Origin: Pleurodeles waltl
Lineage: Eukaryota; Chordata; Amphibia; Caudata; Salamandridae
DNA: 64,000 nucleotides
Assembly (NCBI RefSeq): GCF_031143425.1
Contig: NC_090440.1
Location: 341,685,844-341,749,843 of the forward strand
Direction of reading: 5' to 3'
Made by a program: the position numbers and the translations under genes. Shown one piece after another: positions 32,597 to 43,555 of this stretch (its first letter is position 1; each line of letters begins with the position of its first letter). The notes beneath the pieces are model-generated. The model was not told where the DNA came from. It saw only the letters and a list, made by a program, of their open reading frames with translations, and ran no database searches.

Positions 32597-33476
32597 ACAG
32601 CTGTGTCATAATATTTAAAAGAAATGGTGGGTTATGTTATACATATTTCTAGATTGCAAGTTCACTAGGTTGGTTTCTAGGCACTGAGGTATGTAGAACA
32701 TAGCACTTAACAGCTCATCACTCATATGCCACCCTGAAAAGCCACAACTTAAGGAGTTTCCTAAATACAGTATAGCAGGAGAAAAACCTGATTTCTGGAA
32801 GAAAAGTCTTCCAGTTGCAGGGAGCCAATACCCCAACCTGGAGCTGTCCATTATCTTTTTTTTAAAGGTGGAAAAAGTAAAGAGATTAGCATGCGAGGCC
32901 CTCAAATTGTGGATAGAGATGGTTTTGTATACAGTCAGATACAAAAGTAGGACTGCCAGTCTGGAGTGATTTAAAAATGTGGCACCCTGCCTAAAGATGG
33001 AGCGCTGGCCTATATGCAGCCAGTGCAAGTTCCTCACTAAGGGTGTAAAGTGACAATTATGTTGTTGATGGAACAGCAGCCTAGATGCTTGATTTTGGAC
33101 CAGTTGGAGTCTAAGATTTAGACACTTATCAGATCCAGAAACAGGGAGATACTGTAATCTAATCTAGAAAGGACCAGTGCAATAACAACCTGCTTCAGAG
33201 CCTCAAAAGATAAAAGTTTACCAATCTTTCAGATTTTCCTATGTTGTAAAAAAATGAGGAAATAACAGCCCCCTATTGGGGTTTCAAGGTCAGATTGGCA
33301 TCGGCGGAATGCTAAGGATCTTAAATGAATTCTTGGATAGAGGGGGAGAGCCCATGGATGCAGGCCAAATTGTAGATCTCCATATACCGAACTTATTTTT
33401 GATAGTGACAATCTCCGTCTTGTTGGAATTTAGTATTAGGTGATTGTCATTCATCCAATCGTGAATAAATAACATT
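32597..33476 (-). pseudogene. L2-like LINE 2, RT C-terminal part
   Basis: Minus strand 33475-33290 reads WMNDNHLILNSNKTEIVTI, the segment following the catalytic box in L2/CR1-type RTs. Near 33037 the frame gives RNLHWLHIGQRSIF (compare LHWLPV..R), the RT thumb/C-terminal region. The remainder is broken. This is the continuation of the LINE at 41596-43175: the Harbinger at 33477-41595 sits between the catalytic box and this part. Confidence 0.75.
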
Positions 33477-34076
33477 GGCGGTCATTACAACATTGGCAGT
33501 AAAAGCAGCTTACCGATGTGAAGAAGACCGCAACCACACCGCCGCGGCAGCAGAAATCCGCCACAGCTATTATGACCCACAGCACGGAATCCGCCAAAAT
33601 TCAGACACCCACACAAGTCCGCCACACCAAAGGTAAGTGATAAACTGGCGAAAACAAAACCTCCACCGCCACGTCAACAGAAATACGCCCACACTATCAC
33701 GACCCACGAATCCACGCTGTGGTCTTTCAACCGCGGTATTCCATCGGCAGTACACACCGCCGCGCTCAAAATACACACACTCTTACAAAAAACATCCACA
33801 TTGGACAAATCGAAATACACACACCTGATACACATACACACACCACTCCCACATACCCAATACAATATAAAACACACACCCACATCACCCACAAACCCCT
33901 ATGACCACAATTACTGAGAGAAGGCCAGAGAGAGACACCACCATCAACAATTCTAGCATCCACAGGCACTCAACACCATCACCCACATAACTTCTACGCA
34001 CCTCATACTACACACCACTACATATCAGCACACTTATCACCCCACAAACCACCCCACACATCACCTACACCACCCC

Positions 34077-35448
34077 ATGGCACGGCAAAGGCACCCCAGG
34101 TTCTCGGAGGAGGAGCTCAGGGTCATGGTGAAGGAAATCGTCCGGGTGGAGCCACAGCTATTCGGATCACAGGTGCAGCACACCTCCATAGCTAGGAAGA
34201 TGGAGCTATGGTGAAGAATAGTGGACAGGGTCAACACAGTGGGACAGCACCCAAGAAATCAGGAGGACATCAGGAAGAGTTGGAATGACCTATGGGGGAA
34301 GGTGCGTTCCGTGGTCTCAAGACACCACCTTGCGGTTCAGCGGACTGGCGGCGGACCCCCACCTCCTCCCCCACAACTAACAACATGGGAGGAGCAGGTC
34401 TTGCTGATTCTGCATCCTGAGGGCCTCGCAGGAGTAGGTGGAGGAATGGACTCTGGTAAGTTACATCTTAACTATTCCATCCCCCACCCTACCTGCATGC
34501 CAGCACATACCCCCACCCTCACCCTCACCCCCATCACTCTCACTCCTCACAAATGTCCCAACATCACAAACCACACATCCTAACACCAAGCCCTGCATGC
34601 AACAACAAAGCATGGACACCCATCACTAAAGCATGCCCACTGCACATACCCATACACCCCCTAAACCATCAACACACAAGGTCCCACACAGGAATGCAAG
34701 CACTGGGTTACACGGTTACCCACCCATTGCACATTATGGCACACACAGATGTAATAAACATCCTTTTATACCCCTGCAGGACCCCCCTGCAGGACCCCTA
34801 CCCAACGTCACCGGACAGGAGGGTCCACACATGTCCACACCACCAACAGAAGAGGCCCACAGTGATGACAGCACCTCTGTCCAACTGGATCTAGATGACC
34901 AGCCCGGCCCATCGGAGATATCAGGACAGTTGGTTCCCCTCACCCAGTCACAGGCCACCACAGACCTTCCCCCCTCTGGAAACACCAGCACAGCACCCAC
35001 CCAGCGGGCCCATACCTCCATCCCCGGGACACGTCAATCAGCAGTGTGTCCACCACTACAGGGAACCCAGGCTAACCCACCACCCGAACAACAACATGGA
35101 CCTGGGGACAGTGGCAGTGGGCGCACGGTCCAGGGGACGGAGGCCCAGGAACACAGGGGATCTGGGAGGGCTGCTGTGCGACAGGGAGCGGACAGGCCCA
35201 GGGAACCCACTCTCCACGAGGCCCTCTCCAACATCATGGGAGCCTACCACCACTCCCAGGAGACGATGGCAACGGTACTGGCCAAGTTTCAGGAGACACA
35301 GCGCCTTCAGGAGGAAGAGTATTTGGGCTTCAGGGAGGAACTCAGAGCCATCAATTCCACCCTGGGCACCATCGTAGGGGTGCTGAAGGAAGTACTCAAC
35401 ACCAGGAGGGACACTGTGGCACTACAAGGGGCCCCTGACACTAGCTAG
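34077..35448 (+). pseudogene. Harbinger Myb/SANT-like gene A, two exons, one internal stop
   Basis: Exon 1 34077-34455 (ATG at 34077, donor CTCTG|GTAAGT). Exon 2 34793-35448 (acceptor CCCTGCAG, the second of two tandem copies). The junction is phase 1, for a total of 344 codons plus stop. The N-terminal half is a Myb/SANT-like domain: RHPRFSEEELRVMVKEIV, ELW, VNTVGQHPRNQEDIRKSWNDL with the typical Trp spacing. The C-terminal half is acidic/proline-rich and ends in a coiled coil (LAKFQETQRLQEEEYLGF). A single TGA at 34212-34214 interrupts the DNA-binding domain. After the stop at 35446 the same frame stays open with a basic tail (PPRKRSLRSRTKTENYAKT) to 35616, so that stop may itself be a mutation. 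Expected role: binding the Harbinger ends and guiding the transposase. Confidence 0.75.
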
Positions 35449-35616
35449 GTAGATGAACTGCCCACCACCTCTGCCGGCGCTAGTGGACAGGAAGCACCGC
35501 CACAGGACCACCACACCAGCACCCCACCCCCTGCAGAGGGAGAACCACCTCGCAAACGGTCCCTGAGATCCAGGACAAAGACAGAGAACTATGCCAAGAC
35601 CCCCACCAAGAAATGA

Positions 35617-36095
35617 GACCACCCTGAACGTCTTCCTACTGTCCTACTTTGTCACCCTGTCCATCCTTAAACTGCCCCAGCTCCACTTCCTATGCCTATT
35701 TGGGCAATGCACCTGTGAGACTAATAGACTGGACTCTGCCATGGACTTTCCTCCGCCATCACCCCTCACCATTTTGCTACCCCCTCCAATATTGAGCACT
35801 AAAATAAACACCCTTAAAGCACAAAACAATCTGGAGTCAGTCTGTCATTTCAGAATACTGTATTAGCAATTACTGTGGCAAAAAGCTCTTTCATTTGTAA
35901 TGTCAACATACCTATGTCACACAGCTGTAGTCCATGAGGAATCAAAGCAGATGTCACACATTGGGACCCACATCTGTGAAATCGTAAGGGAAAGTGACAA
36001 CTCAGTGACCATACACTGGGTGAAAACGACAGACAGTAGAGAGATAGTAGTGTTTAAATACATGTAGTAGGCAGGTTTGTATTCTTACCTGTGTT
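35617..36095. other. Intergenic spacer between convergent Harbinger genes
   Basis: Contains AATAAA at about 35801-35809 (ACTAAAATAAACACC), a plausible poly(A) signal for gene A. No open frame. Confidence 0.4.
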
Positions 36096-37149
36096 TCACT
36101 GGAAATATTGCTGGATCACTGAGTCCCTGTTGTCCATGTCTTCTTCTTCTGCTTCCTCGTCTTCACTGTCCACAGGCTCCACAGCTGCAACAACACCGCC
36201 ATCTCGACCATCCTCCTGGAGAAAAGGCACCTGTAGTCGCAAAGCCAAGTTGTGAAGCATACAGCAGGCCACGATGATCACCTTCTTTGGTGAGTAGAAT
36301 AGGTAACCACCTGTCATATGGAGGCACCTGAATCTGGCCTTCAGGAGGCCGAAGGTCCGCGCGATCACCCTCCTAGTTCGCACATGGGCCTCATTGTAGC
36401 GTTCCTCTGCCCTTGTCCTGGGATTCCTCACTGGGGTCAGTAGCCATGACAGGTTGGGGTAACCAGAGTCACCTGCAAATGGCGAGGGACAACTGTTAGA
36501 CACACACTAACCTGTAGGGATATCCCCAGACCCAGACAACCATTCACACTGTCTTGCTTCCAGGTGCTCACCTAATAGCCACACACGGTGCATCTGGAGT
36601 TGACCCATCACATAAGGGATGCTGCTATTCCGCAGGATATAGGCGTCATGCACTGAGCCTGGGAACTTGGCATTCACATGGGAGATGTACTGGTCTGCCA
36701 AACATACCATCTGTACATTCATCGAATGATAACTCTTCCGGTTTCTGTACACCTGTTCACTCCTGTGGGGGGGGGGCAAAACCACGTGTCCCATCAATGG
36801 CACCTATGATGTTGGGGATATGTCCCAGGGCATAGAAATCACCTTTCACTGTAGGCAAATCCTCCCCCTGAGGGAAAACGATGTAGCTCTGCATGTGTTT
36901 CAGCAGGGCAGCCAACACTCTGGACAACACGTTGGAAAACATAGGCTGGGACATCCCTGATGCTATGGCCACTGTTGTTTGAAATGACCCACTTGCAAGG
37001 AAATGGAACACTGACAGCACCTGCACTTGAGGGGGGATTCCTGTGGGATGGCGGATAGCTGACATCAGGTCTGGCTCCAGTTGGGTACACAGTTCCTGGA
37101 TTGTGGCACGGTCAAGCCTGAAGGTGATGATCATATGTCTTTCCTCCAT
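36096..37149 (-). pseudogene. Harbinger (HARBI1-like) DDE transposase, nearly intact
   Basis: Exon 1 37149-36572 and exon 2 36472-36096 with consensus donor (TTAG|GTGAGC) and acceptor (TTTGCAG), phase 1. The ATG is at 37149-37147 (MEERHMIITF). Domains in order: helical N-terminus; FHFLASGSFQTTVAIASGMSQ; IIGAIDGT (first catalytic Asp); RSEQVYRNRKSYHSMNVQ; NAKFPGSVHDAYIL (second Asp); TRAEERYNEAHVRTRR and IARTFGLLKARFRCL, where the position that is Glu in ERTFG of the copy at 13361 reads Ala. A run of Asp/Glu follows at the C-terminus. The frame is broken once, by an apparent 2-nt loss in a CACA run near 36794. Length, about 318 residues, is slightly short of HARBI1 (about 350). So there are two lesions: the frameshift and the possible loss of the catalytic Glu. 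Confidence 0.9.
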
Positions 37150-37671
37150 TGTCGACAGGTCCACCAACGGTCAGTACACCGGAGGATGCCGCCATCTCCT
37201 CACATGTCCCAGCGGACAGTGCCTATGAATGACAACAGCGAGCACAGAGTCAAACAACTTAGAGGTACGTACCCACAGCTTACACAGAACACCAATCATA
37301 ATAAAAAAAGTGGCCTGTATGTGTGTTGAGTCTAGGCCTAGGTATGTGTGATGCAGTTAAAAATAAAGCCATGTGGGCCCCTGAAATGCTGGCTGCCTGA
37401 CCTCTAAAGTGGGAGAATTGGATGTGAGGTAACTGCGCTGGCGTTGTACACCGTCGCGGTAGGCGGTTGAAGACCGCGGTGCAATGCTGCATTGGTTAAC
37501 ATTGGACCCTATGGGTCCCAGGAGCCAATGACGATGTACGCCGGCGGTGACGGTACGCACCGCCGCGGACGTGACCGCCATTTTCTCTCTGTTCAATCAC
37601 TTGATACCTGATCTTCGACAGGAGAGGACCTACACTGCAAGTGCTGCTGTGACCTCGGTCTGGAAGAGACA

Positions 37672-39104
37672 ATGGCTCGTGTGTCTGGGGAAAGGGCCCC
37701 TGCCTTCACATCGGAGGAGTTGGAGAAACTTGTGGATGGGGTCCTCCCCCAGATCGCGCTACTCTATGGTCCTCCAGACAAACAGGTAAGTACACTGGGA
37801 GCATGCTGTATGGGCTATGCCTGTGTGGAGAGGGGTGGATGTAAGAAGGAAGGGGGGAGAGTGCGGCGTGCATGAAACAACGGTGAGTGCATGTGCCACA
37901 TGGCAAGGGTAGGGATGGGGGCCAATGACTGTGACAGTGCAGTAGGTAATAAGTTTCTCATCCCCCTGTACAAATCATGTAGGTCAGCGCTCACCAGAAA
38001 AAAGATATTTGGCGTGCCATCACCAAGGACGTCTGGACCCTGGGGGTCTACCAGACATTCGCCACTGGAGCAAGAAGACGGCGGAGGCTCAGCTGGGGAT
38101 GGCCTCCCAACGTGGGAGGGGTGCCCGTCGCACCATGACCCCCCCCTGATGTTCAGGATTCTGGCGGTGGCGTACCCGGAGTTGGATGGGCACTTGAGGG
38201 CATCACAGCAGCCACAAGGGAGTGAGTGCAATCTCATCCTGCTGATTTTGCGCGCAGTGGAGGTGTCTGGGTGGGGGAGGTGGGCTATGGGTTTCCCTAG
38301 GCCAGGGCGATTTTAGTAGGCAAGGTCTCTCCGTAAGGCAGGCTATGTGGCACCCCGCCGCACCTCTGTAGAGTACCCCTGTGTCATCCACATGTGTAGA
38401 TGTCGTCCATAGCCTAGTAGGCCATTTCCCAGGAATTGAACAGTGGAGCCCAAGAGGGCGGCATAGTGCAGGAGGCTTCTGTGTCTGTCGTGTCCGCCAA
38501 CATGTCTTTCTTCTGTCCCCCCCCCTTTTTGTGGTCTGCCTGTTCTTGTGTGCATTAGCATCATCGGGCAGAGGAGCAGTGGCACCGGAGCACGAGGGAG
38601 CTGCATCCCACATGGCCCTGGAGGAGTTCACCAGTGGCATCGGAGGGTCAGGGGAGCTCCATGGCGGGGACAGGAGCTGACACCAGCGACATGGACTCGT
38701 CCTCTGATGGGAGCTCCCTTGTGGTGGCAGCACCATCTGTGCCCCCCGCATCTACAGGTACAGCCGCCAGCCCCCCTACCATCACCGCCCTCCCAGCAGC
38801 CCCTCAGCCTTTGCCCCGTGCCCGCTCATCCAGGAGGGTGGGCATCACCTTCGCCCCAGGCACCTCAGGCCCTGCCCCAGTCACCCCTGCTGCCCTCAGT
38901 GAGGGGGCCATTGACCTCCTCAGGTCCCTCACTGTTGGGCAGTCTACCATTTTGAATGCCATCCAGGGTGTAGAAAGGCATCCAGGGTGTAGAAAGACAA
39001 ACAAATGCATTCCTGGAGGGCATTCATTCTGGTCAGGCGGCCCTTCGGTGAGCTTTTCAGACTCTGGCCACAGCACTGATGGCAGCCATTGTCCCCGTCT
39101 CTAG
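37672..39104 (+). pseudogene. Harbinger Myb/SANT-like gene B
   Basis: Exon 1 37672-37785 (MARVSGERAPAFTSEELEKL, VLPQIALLYG) ends at a consensus donor (AACAG|GTAAGT). Exon 2 37983-38221 starts VSAHQKKDIWRAITKDV, and after a frameshift reads DIRHWSKKTAEAQLGMASQR, then LAVAYPELDGHL. Exon 3 starts at about 38572 (EQWHRSTRELHPTW; DMDSSSDGSSLVV) and becomes Pro/Ser/Thr-rich, then helical (EGAIDLLRSLTVGQSTILNAI). The W..I..DV/W..I..W pattern is again Myb/SANT-like, but the protein is clearly not the same as gene A. Exon 2 looks shortened in the middle of the domain. It lies divergent to the transposase, whose start is about 520 bp away, and may share its promoter region (37150-37670). Confidence 0.65.
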
Positions 39105-40330
39105 CCTCCCCCCTCCAGCTTCCTCCAACCAGACCCAATCCCCTGTACCCCAGCCTATCCCAAGCACACCTTCAGACCAGCATGCACACACGTCAACACA
39201 CAAGGGAAGCTCAGGCAAACATAAGCACCACACATCCCACTGGCACTCAGTCAAGCATCAGACACATGCAGACACACCAACATCCACTGCCTCCACTGTG
39301 TCCCCCTCCTCCTTGTCTGCCTCCTCCCTTCCCAGTCTCATCTACACTCACACCTGCATGCACTACATCTACAGCCACTACTGCCATCACCAGCACACAC
39401 ACACCACCACACCCTGCTCACGTGCAGTCACGACCCCCACTACCATCCACATGTCTCCTGTGTCCTCTCCCAGTGTGTCTGTGACGCCACCTCCCAAGAT
39501 ACACAAACGCAGGCACACACCCACCCAACAACCATCCACCTCACGACAGCCTCCAGCGCATGCACCTTCACCCAAAGTCAGCAAACAAACACATCCTACA
39601 ACCAGTACCTCTTCCTCCACTCCCAAACCCCCTCCAGCTACCCGTCCCAGTGTCTCCAAAAAACTTTTCCTGTCCAACCTTGACCTCTTTCCCACACCTC
39701 CCCCACCCCGTCCGTCTCCTAGGTCCTGAACTAGCACCTCAGGCACAACATCTCCGTGACCAGTGGTGCCTGTAGTCACCCGATTATGGAGTGCAGCAGG
39801 CAGGAGGGCAGCCAGTGTGGCACGGAGCCACAGCACAGAAAGTCCCCCACCTGTGAAGCATCAGAAGTTGGCCCGTGCCCGCTGCGGGAGAGGGGGAAGA
39901 CTCCAGCCACCAAAGCCGATCCCAGGGGTCCCGGTGGGAGTGTGGAGTCAGCTGTGACACCTTCCTAGGTGGGGAAGGGCCACAATAAAGCAGGAAAGTC
40001 TGGGAAGAGCAGCACGGCGGAGGAGACCGCAATCATCCCTGCTGCCCAGGAGGCCACAGCCATCATCCCTTCTGGGCCAGAGAGGACCGCCAGCACAAGC
40101 CCCGCTGGGACAGAGAGGACCGCCAGCACATGCCCCGCTGGGACAGAGAGGACCACCACCAGCTGAGTCACTGCAAAGGAACCTGCCACTCCAAGCACTG
40201 CTGAACAGGGCACCGCTGTCTCAAGTACCGCTAAACAGGGCACCGCCGTCTCAAGCACCGCTGAACAGGGCACCGCCGTCTCAAGCAACGCTGAACAGGG
40301 CACCACCGCCTCAAGCAATGCTGGCCCATG
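39079..40330 (+). pseudogene. Ser/Thr/Pro-rich tail of gene B with short peptide repeats
   Basis: Frames in continuation of gene B, with shifts. First a Thr/His/Ser/Pro-rich stretch rich in ACAC runs (39180-39720). From 40075 a 33-bp repeat (unit including ERTASTCPAGT, about three copies) and from 40190 a 30-bp repeat encoding a 10-residue unit (AEQGTAVSST, about four to five copies). Unit lengths are multiples of three, as expected for repeats expanding inside a reading frame. Stops at 40164 and 40329 end it. No function assignable. Confidence 0.45.
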
Positions 40331-40368
40331 AGCGCCAAGGGCACTGACCCTACTGAGTCCGTCACGGG

Positions 40369-40750
40369 CAGAATGAAGCACTCTGGGCACAAAGCCCCCT
40401 CCAGAACCAGTGGAGAGATACATCCACTACCTCTGTCCTTAGCAGGATGAAGCACTCTGGGCACAAAGCCCCCTCTAGAACCAGTGGAGAGATACATCCA
40501 CCACCTCTGTCCTTAGCAGGTTGAAGCACTCCGGGCACAAAGCCCCCTTCAGAACCAGTGGAGACTGTCATCCACTTGAGAGACTGTGGCTTTGCACTCC
40601 CCAGGATATAGCAGTGGGCAACCCACCCACTGTAGAGACTTGAGAGACTGTGGCTTTTCACTCCCCAGGACATGGCAGTGGGGAACCCACCCACTGTAGA
40701 GACTTGAGAGACTGTGGCTTTGCACTCCCCAGGATTGAACAGCGGGCATG
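40369..40750. repeat. Two adjacent minisatellites (about 75 bp and 64 bp units)
   Basis: First about three copies of a unit with GCACTCTGGGCACAAAGCCC and AGAACCAGTGGAGAGATACA (starts near 40377, 40447, 40522). Then three copies of a unit with TTGAGAGACTGTGGCTTTGC and GGGCAACCCACCCACTGTAG (starts near 40575, 40639, 40703). Copies are 90-98 % alike by eye. Confidence 0.9.
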
Positions 40751-41476
40751 TGGCCCTCTCGTGGATTTGGCGTTGTGCACTCAACCGGCTGAGGTACCCC
40801 CCCTTTCCCTCCCCCTGAGGTGCCTGTTTTCTTGCTCCCCGATGCCCCTGCAGTGTTCTCTCCGTCATGGTCGGGGATCTTGTGTGGGCCTCGCCCATAC
40901 CGTGTGGGCCCAGTGTTCCACGGACTTAATTGGAGCACTACCTGGGCTACTATGCTTGGTGTATATTTTGTTAATGGTGTATATATATATATATTTCTGC
41001 ATACTTGATTTTAATATATTACAATGGTTACACTCATTTCCTTTTGTCTTTGCATTCTTCCGGGGGGTGTTGGGGGTGTAACTATCATGTATTAATATGA
41101 ATTAGTGTGTGTGTTGTAGTGGGTGATGGGTGAGGATGGGGGTGTTGCGTTTGTGTGTCACTGTTTTTTCCCTCCCCCCTCCCCTGTGTCGTAGGTGCAG
41201 TACACACCGTGGTCGTTCGTGCTCCTGGTAGAGGATCAGGAACACTATCGCAGGGAGTTCCGGCTCAATGGTGTCCTAGTTCCTCGTGGGGTGTGTAGAG
41301 GTGAGCGTTTTCCCTCCGGGATCCTGTTTCCGCCATGTTTTTATCTGCGGTGAATCCGCCCCGGAAAAGGTGGCGGATTGGCCTGTTGTGATACTGTGGG
41401 CGGTACTTTGTCCTCCGCCTGTCTGTTGGCGGTGTCTGCCGTGCTGTTTGTTTGTACCGCCCTGGCGGTCTGAGTG
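40751..41476. other. Right subterminal region of Harbinger 2
   Basis: No gene recognised. Contains a short (TA)n run at about 40978-40995 and, in its right part, GGCGGT-rich sequence leading to the terminal inverted repeat. Confidence 0.4.
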
Positions 41477-41595
41477 TTAAAGTGGCTGTCTTTGTTGGCG
41501 GTTTCCGCACGGTCGTAATTGCAAAATTTTACCGCCGGCCTGTTGGCGGTCTTACCGCCACTTTAAAACCGACCGGCAGGGTTGTAATGACCACC

Positions 41596-43175
41596 ATTGT
41601 GTTTTAGAAAGAGGTTGCACATTCAGGGGAGCTGTCAGTTGTGAACATCTATTAAAAATCATCTATGTAGTTATAAACCTTGATCTTCCTTTAATTCAGG
41701 GAGTGCACCTGTGATGTATGTATAAATTAATAACATAGGGGGACAAGGAGGATCCCTGAGGGTCACCACAGGCCAAACTAACCTTAGATGAGAAACAAAT
41801 AAGAGAGCCTGACTGCCTGTGACCTGTCCTCAAAAAAGGACTCAACCTAGTCTTGTGCAGTGCCCCGGGGACACGTAGCTTCAGCCCGGTAGACCAGAAT
41901 ATCATGGTCGACCATGTCAAAGTCAGCCGAGAGATCAAGAAGCACCAGTGCCTGGGTGATATCCCTGTTAGCCGCCTCACGAAGATTGTCCAGCACTGAG
42001 AGAATAACTGTCTCGGCTGACCATGTCAAAGTCAGCCGAGAGATCAAGAAGCACAAGTGCCTGGTGATATCCCTGTCAGACGCCTCACGAAGATTGTCCA
42101 CCACTGAGAGAAAAACTGTCTTGGTGGAATAGGCAGGTTTAAAACACGCGTGGTTGAGGTCAAGAAAGTTGGTTTATTCCACAAAAGAGTAGACTTTTTT
42201 GGCTACATGGGCCTCAAGTACCTTAGTCAGTTAAGGAAGCAAAGACATCAGGAAATAATTTTTCACCACCGGCTTTCCTTAGAAGAGCTGAGAACTAGGC
42301 CATAATTTAGATAGGTGTTGAGAAAGGCAAGGGCAAGATCAGAGAAATGAGAGAAAACAAATTTTAGGACTTCAGGAGGGCAGTGGTAATTTGGGGCCCC
42401 CGATTTTACTTCAGACCGGAGGTCCAAAAGACACTCTTTACTGATAGCAGGCAGATCAGACAATGTGGCTGAGGTGCTATCTGACATAAAAATGGTTGTA
42501 ACAGAAGGACAATAAGGGATGCTGGTTTTGATGTTGTTAATCTTATCAATAAAGAAGGAATTCAGGACCTCACATAAATTCTGCGTAGGAGTGATTGTAA
42601 AGGTCACTCTATCAGAAGTAGACAATTCATCCATGATTTTAAAGATTTCTTTCAACTTGTTGACTGAGTTAGTGATTTTGTCTGAGAAATATGTGAATTT
42701 AGCTTGTATGACAAGCTTTTTATATTGTTTAACAAGTGACCAATAGATTGCTTTTTCCTTGGAGGAATAACTTTTCTACCACTTACATTCGGCACAATGT
42801 GACTCCAATTTGTCTGATTTCAGGTCCTCTGAGAACCATTTCAAGGCGTTATGCCATCTTGGTGGTCTGGCACTTCTAAAAGGAGCATGAGAGTCACAAG
42901 CGTTAGTCAGTCAATTCAGGATACCCTCCTTTAGTCTGCTGAGGTTACCCTTTGAAATACTCTTCCCCTGTCAAAAGGTTTAGTTGGACTGGAGTTTGGG
43001 CCACAATGGTATGCCTGAAGCCATGTTTTCCTTTTTGACACCGATAGTGGATGACGTAATAAGTGCTGAAGTCAAGGGTTGATGCTCAACTTTCCATGCC
43101 ATTGGTATAGTTTTTACACCATATTCTATTATCTTACAGGAGAGTCTTGTGTGTAGATCAGATATTGAACACATT
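41596..43175 (-). pseudogene. L2-like LINE 2, linker and RT N-terminal part
   Basis: Minus strand: a linker with NLCEVLNSFFIDKINNIKTS (42580) and SGAPNYHCPPEVLKFV; RT motif A in LVLLDLSADFDMVDHDIL (about 41900); GDPQGSSLSPYVINLYI (about 41755); and the catalytic box as YNYIDDF (about 41650). Then the Harbinger interrupts it. A 109-bp tandem duplication lies over motif A. Many stops. The endonuclease is not recognisable, so it is 5'-truncated near 43175 or decayed. The 3' half is at 32597-33476. Confidence 0.8.
41910..42126. repeat. 109-bp tandem duplication inside the LINE RT
   Basis: Two copies starting GACCATGTCAAAGTCAGCCG at 41910 and 42019, about 93 % alike by eye. Each contains the codons of RT motif A on the minus strand. 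It could not have been present in an active element. Confidence 0.9.
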
Positions 43176-43396
43176 TTTATGTGTTTTAAGGGTCAAGAAT
43201 CTTAGAATGGATACTGGACAGCAGTGCCCCATTGTGCAGTAGTTCGAGATCCTTTGACAGCGGAAATGGGGTTTGCAAGAACCCCATTTTCTAACTACTA
43301 TAAATAAATTGGATGTTTACAAAAACAATGCCCTGGCAAGATGTTCCTTGCCTGCAGAACCTGGCCTCTCATAACGATTAAAGACCCATCCACATG

Positions 43397-43555
43397 ATTA
43401 CGATTTTGGTGGATGAGATAATCCGTCATAAAAGTGATGGATATCCTGTCCGCCGTGTTACAAGTTCCATAATATCTTATGGAACTTGTAAAATGGTAGG
43501 CAGGATATCTGTCCTTTTATGACAGCATATCCCATCTGCCAAGGTCATAAAGAGG
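43397..43555. mobile_element. Diverged palindromic MITE related to family I
   Basis: Inverted arms about 75 bp long meet in ACAAGTTCCATAATATCTTATGG and contain GATAATCCGTCATAAAAG, GATATCCTGTC and their complements. The central ACGAGTTCCATA-type motif and AATCCGTC are shared with the copies at 1551 and 18435. The ends are degraded. Confidence 0.7.

Larger units (their letters stand above)
33477..41595. mobile_element. Harbinger/PIF element 2 (8.1 kb)
   Basis: Ends GGCGGTCATTACAACATTGG (left) and complement GGGTTGTAATGACCACC (right), flanked by a perfect 3-bp duplication ATT (33474-33476, 41596-41598). It inserted into a minus-strand LINE whose halves are collinear on both sides. It contains Myb/SANT-like gene A (+), the transposase (-) and Myb/SANT-like gene B (+), then minisatellites. 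The terminal sequence shares GGTCATTACAAC with the family III MITEs (GGCCCTCATTACAAC), suggesting that this type of transposase could mobilise them. Confidence 0.9.

Noticed and set aside
38944..39836. Minus-strand frames opposite gene B
   Set aside because: Antisense shadows of a Ser/Thr/Pro-rich, ACAC-rich segment; no recognisable domain.
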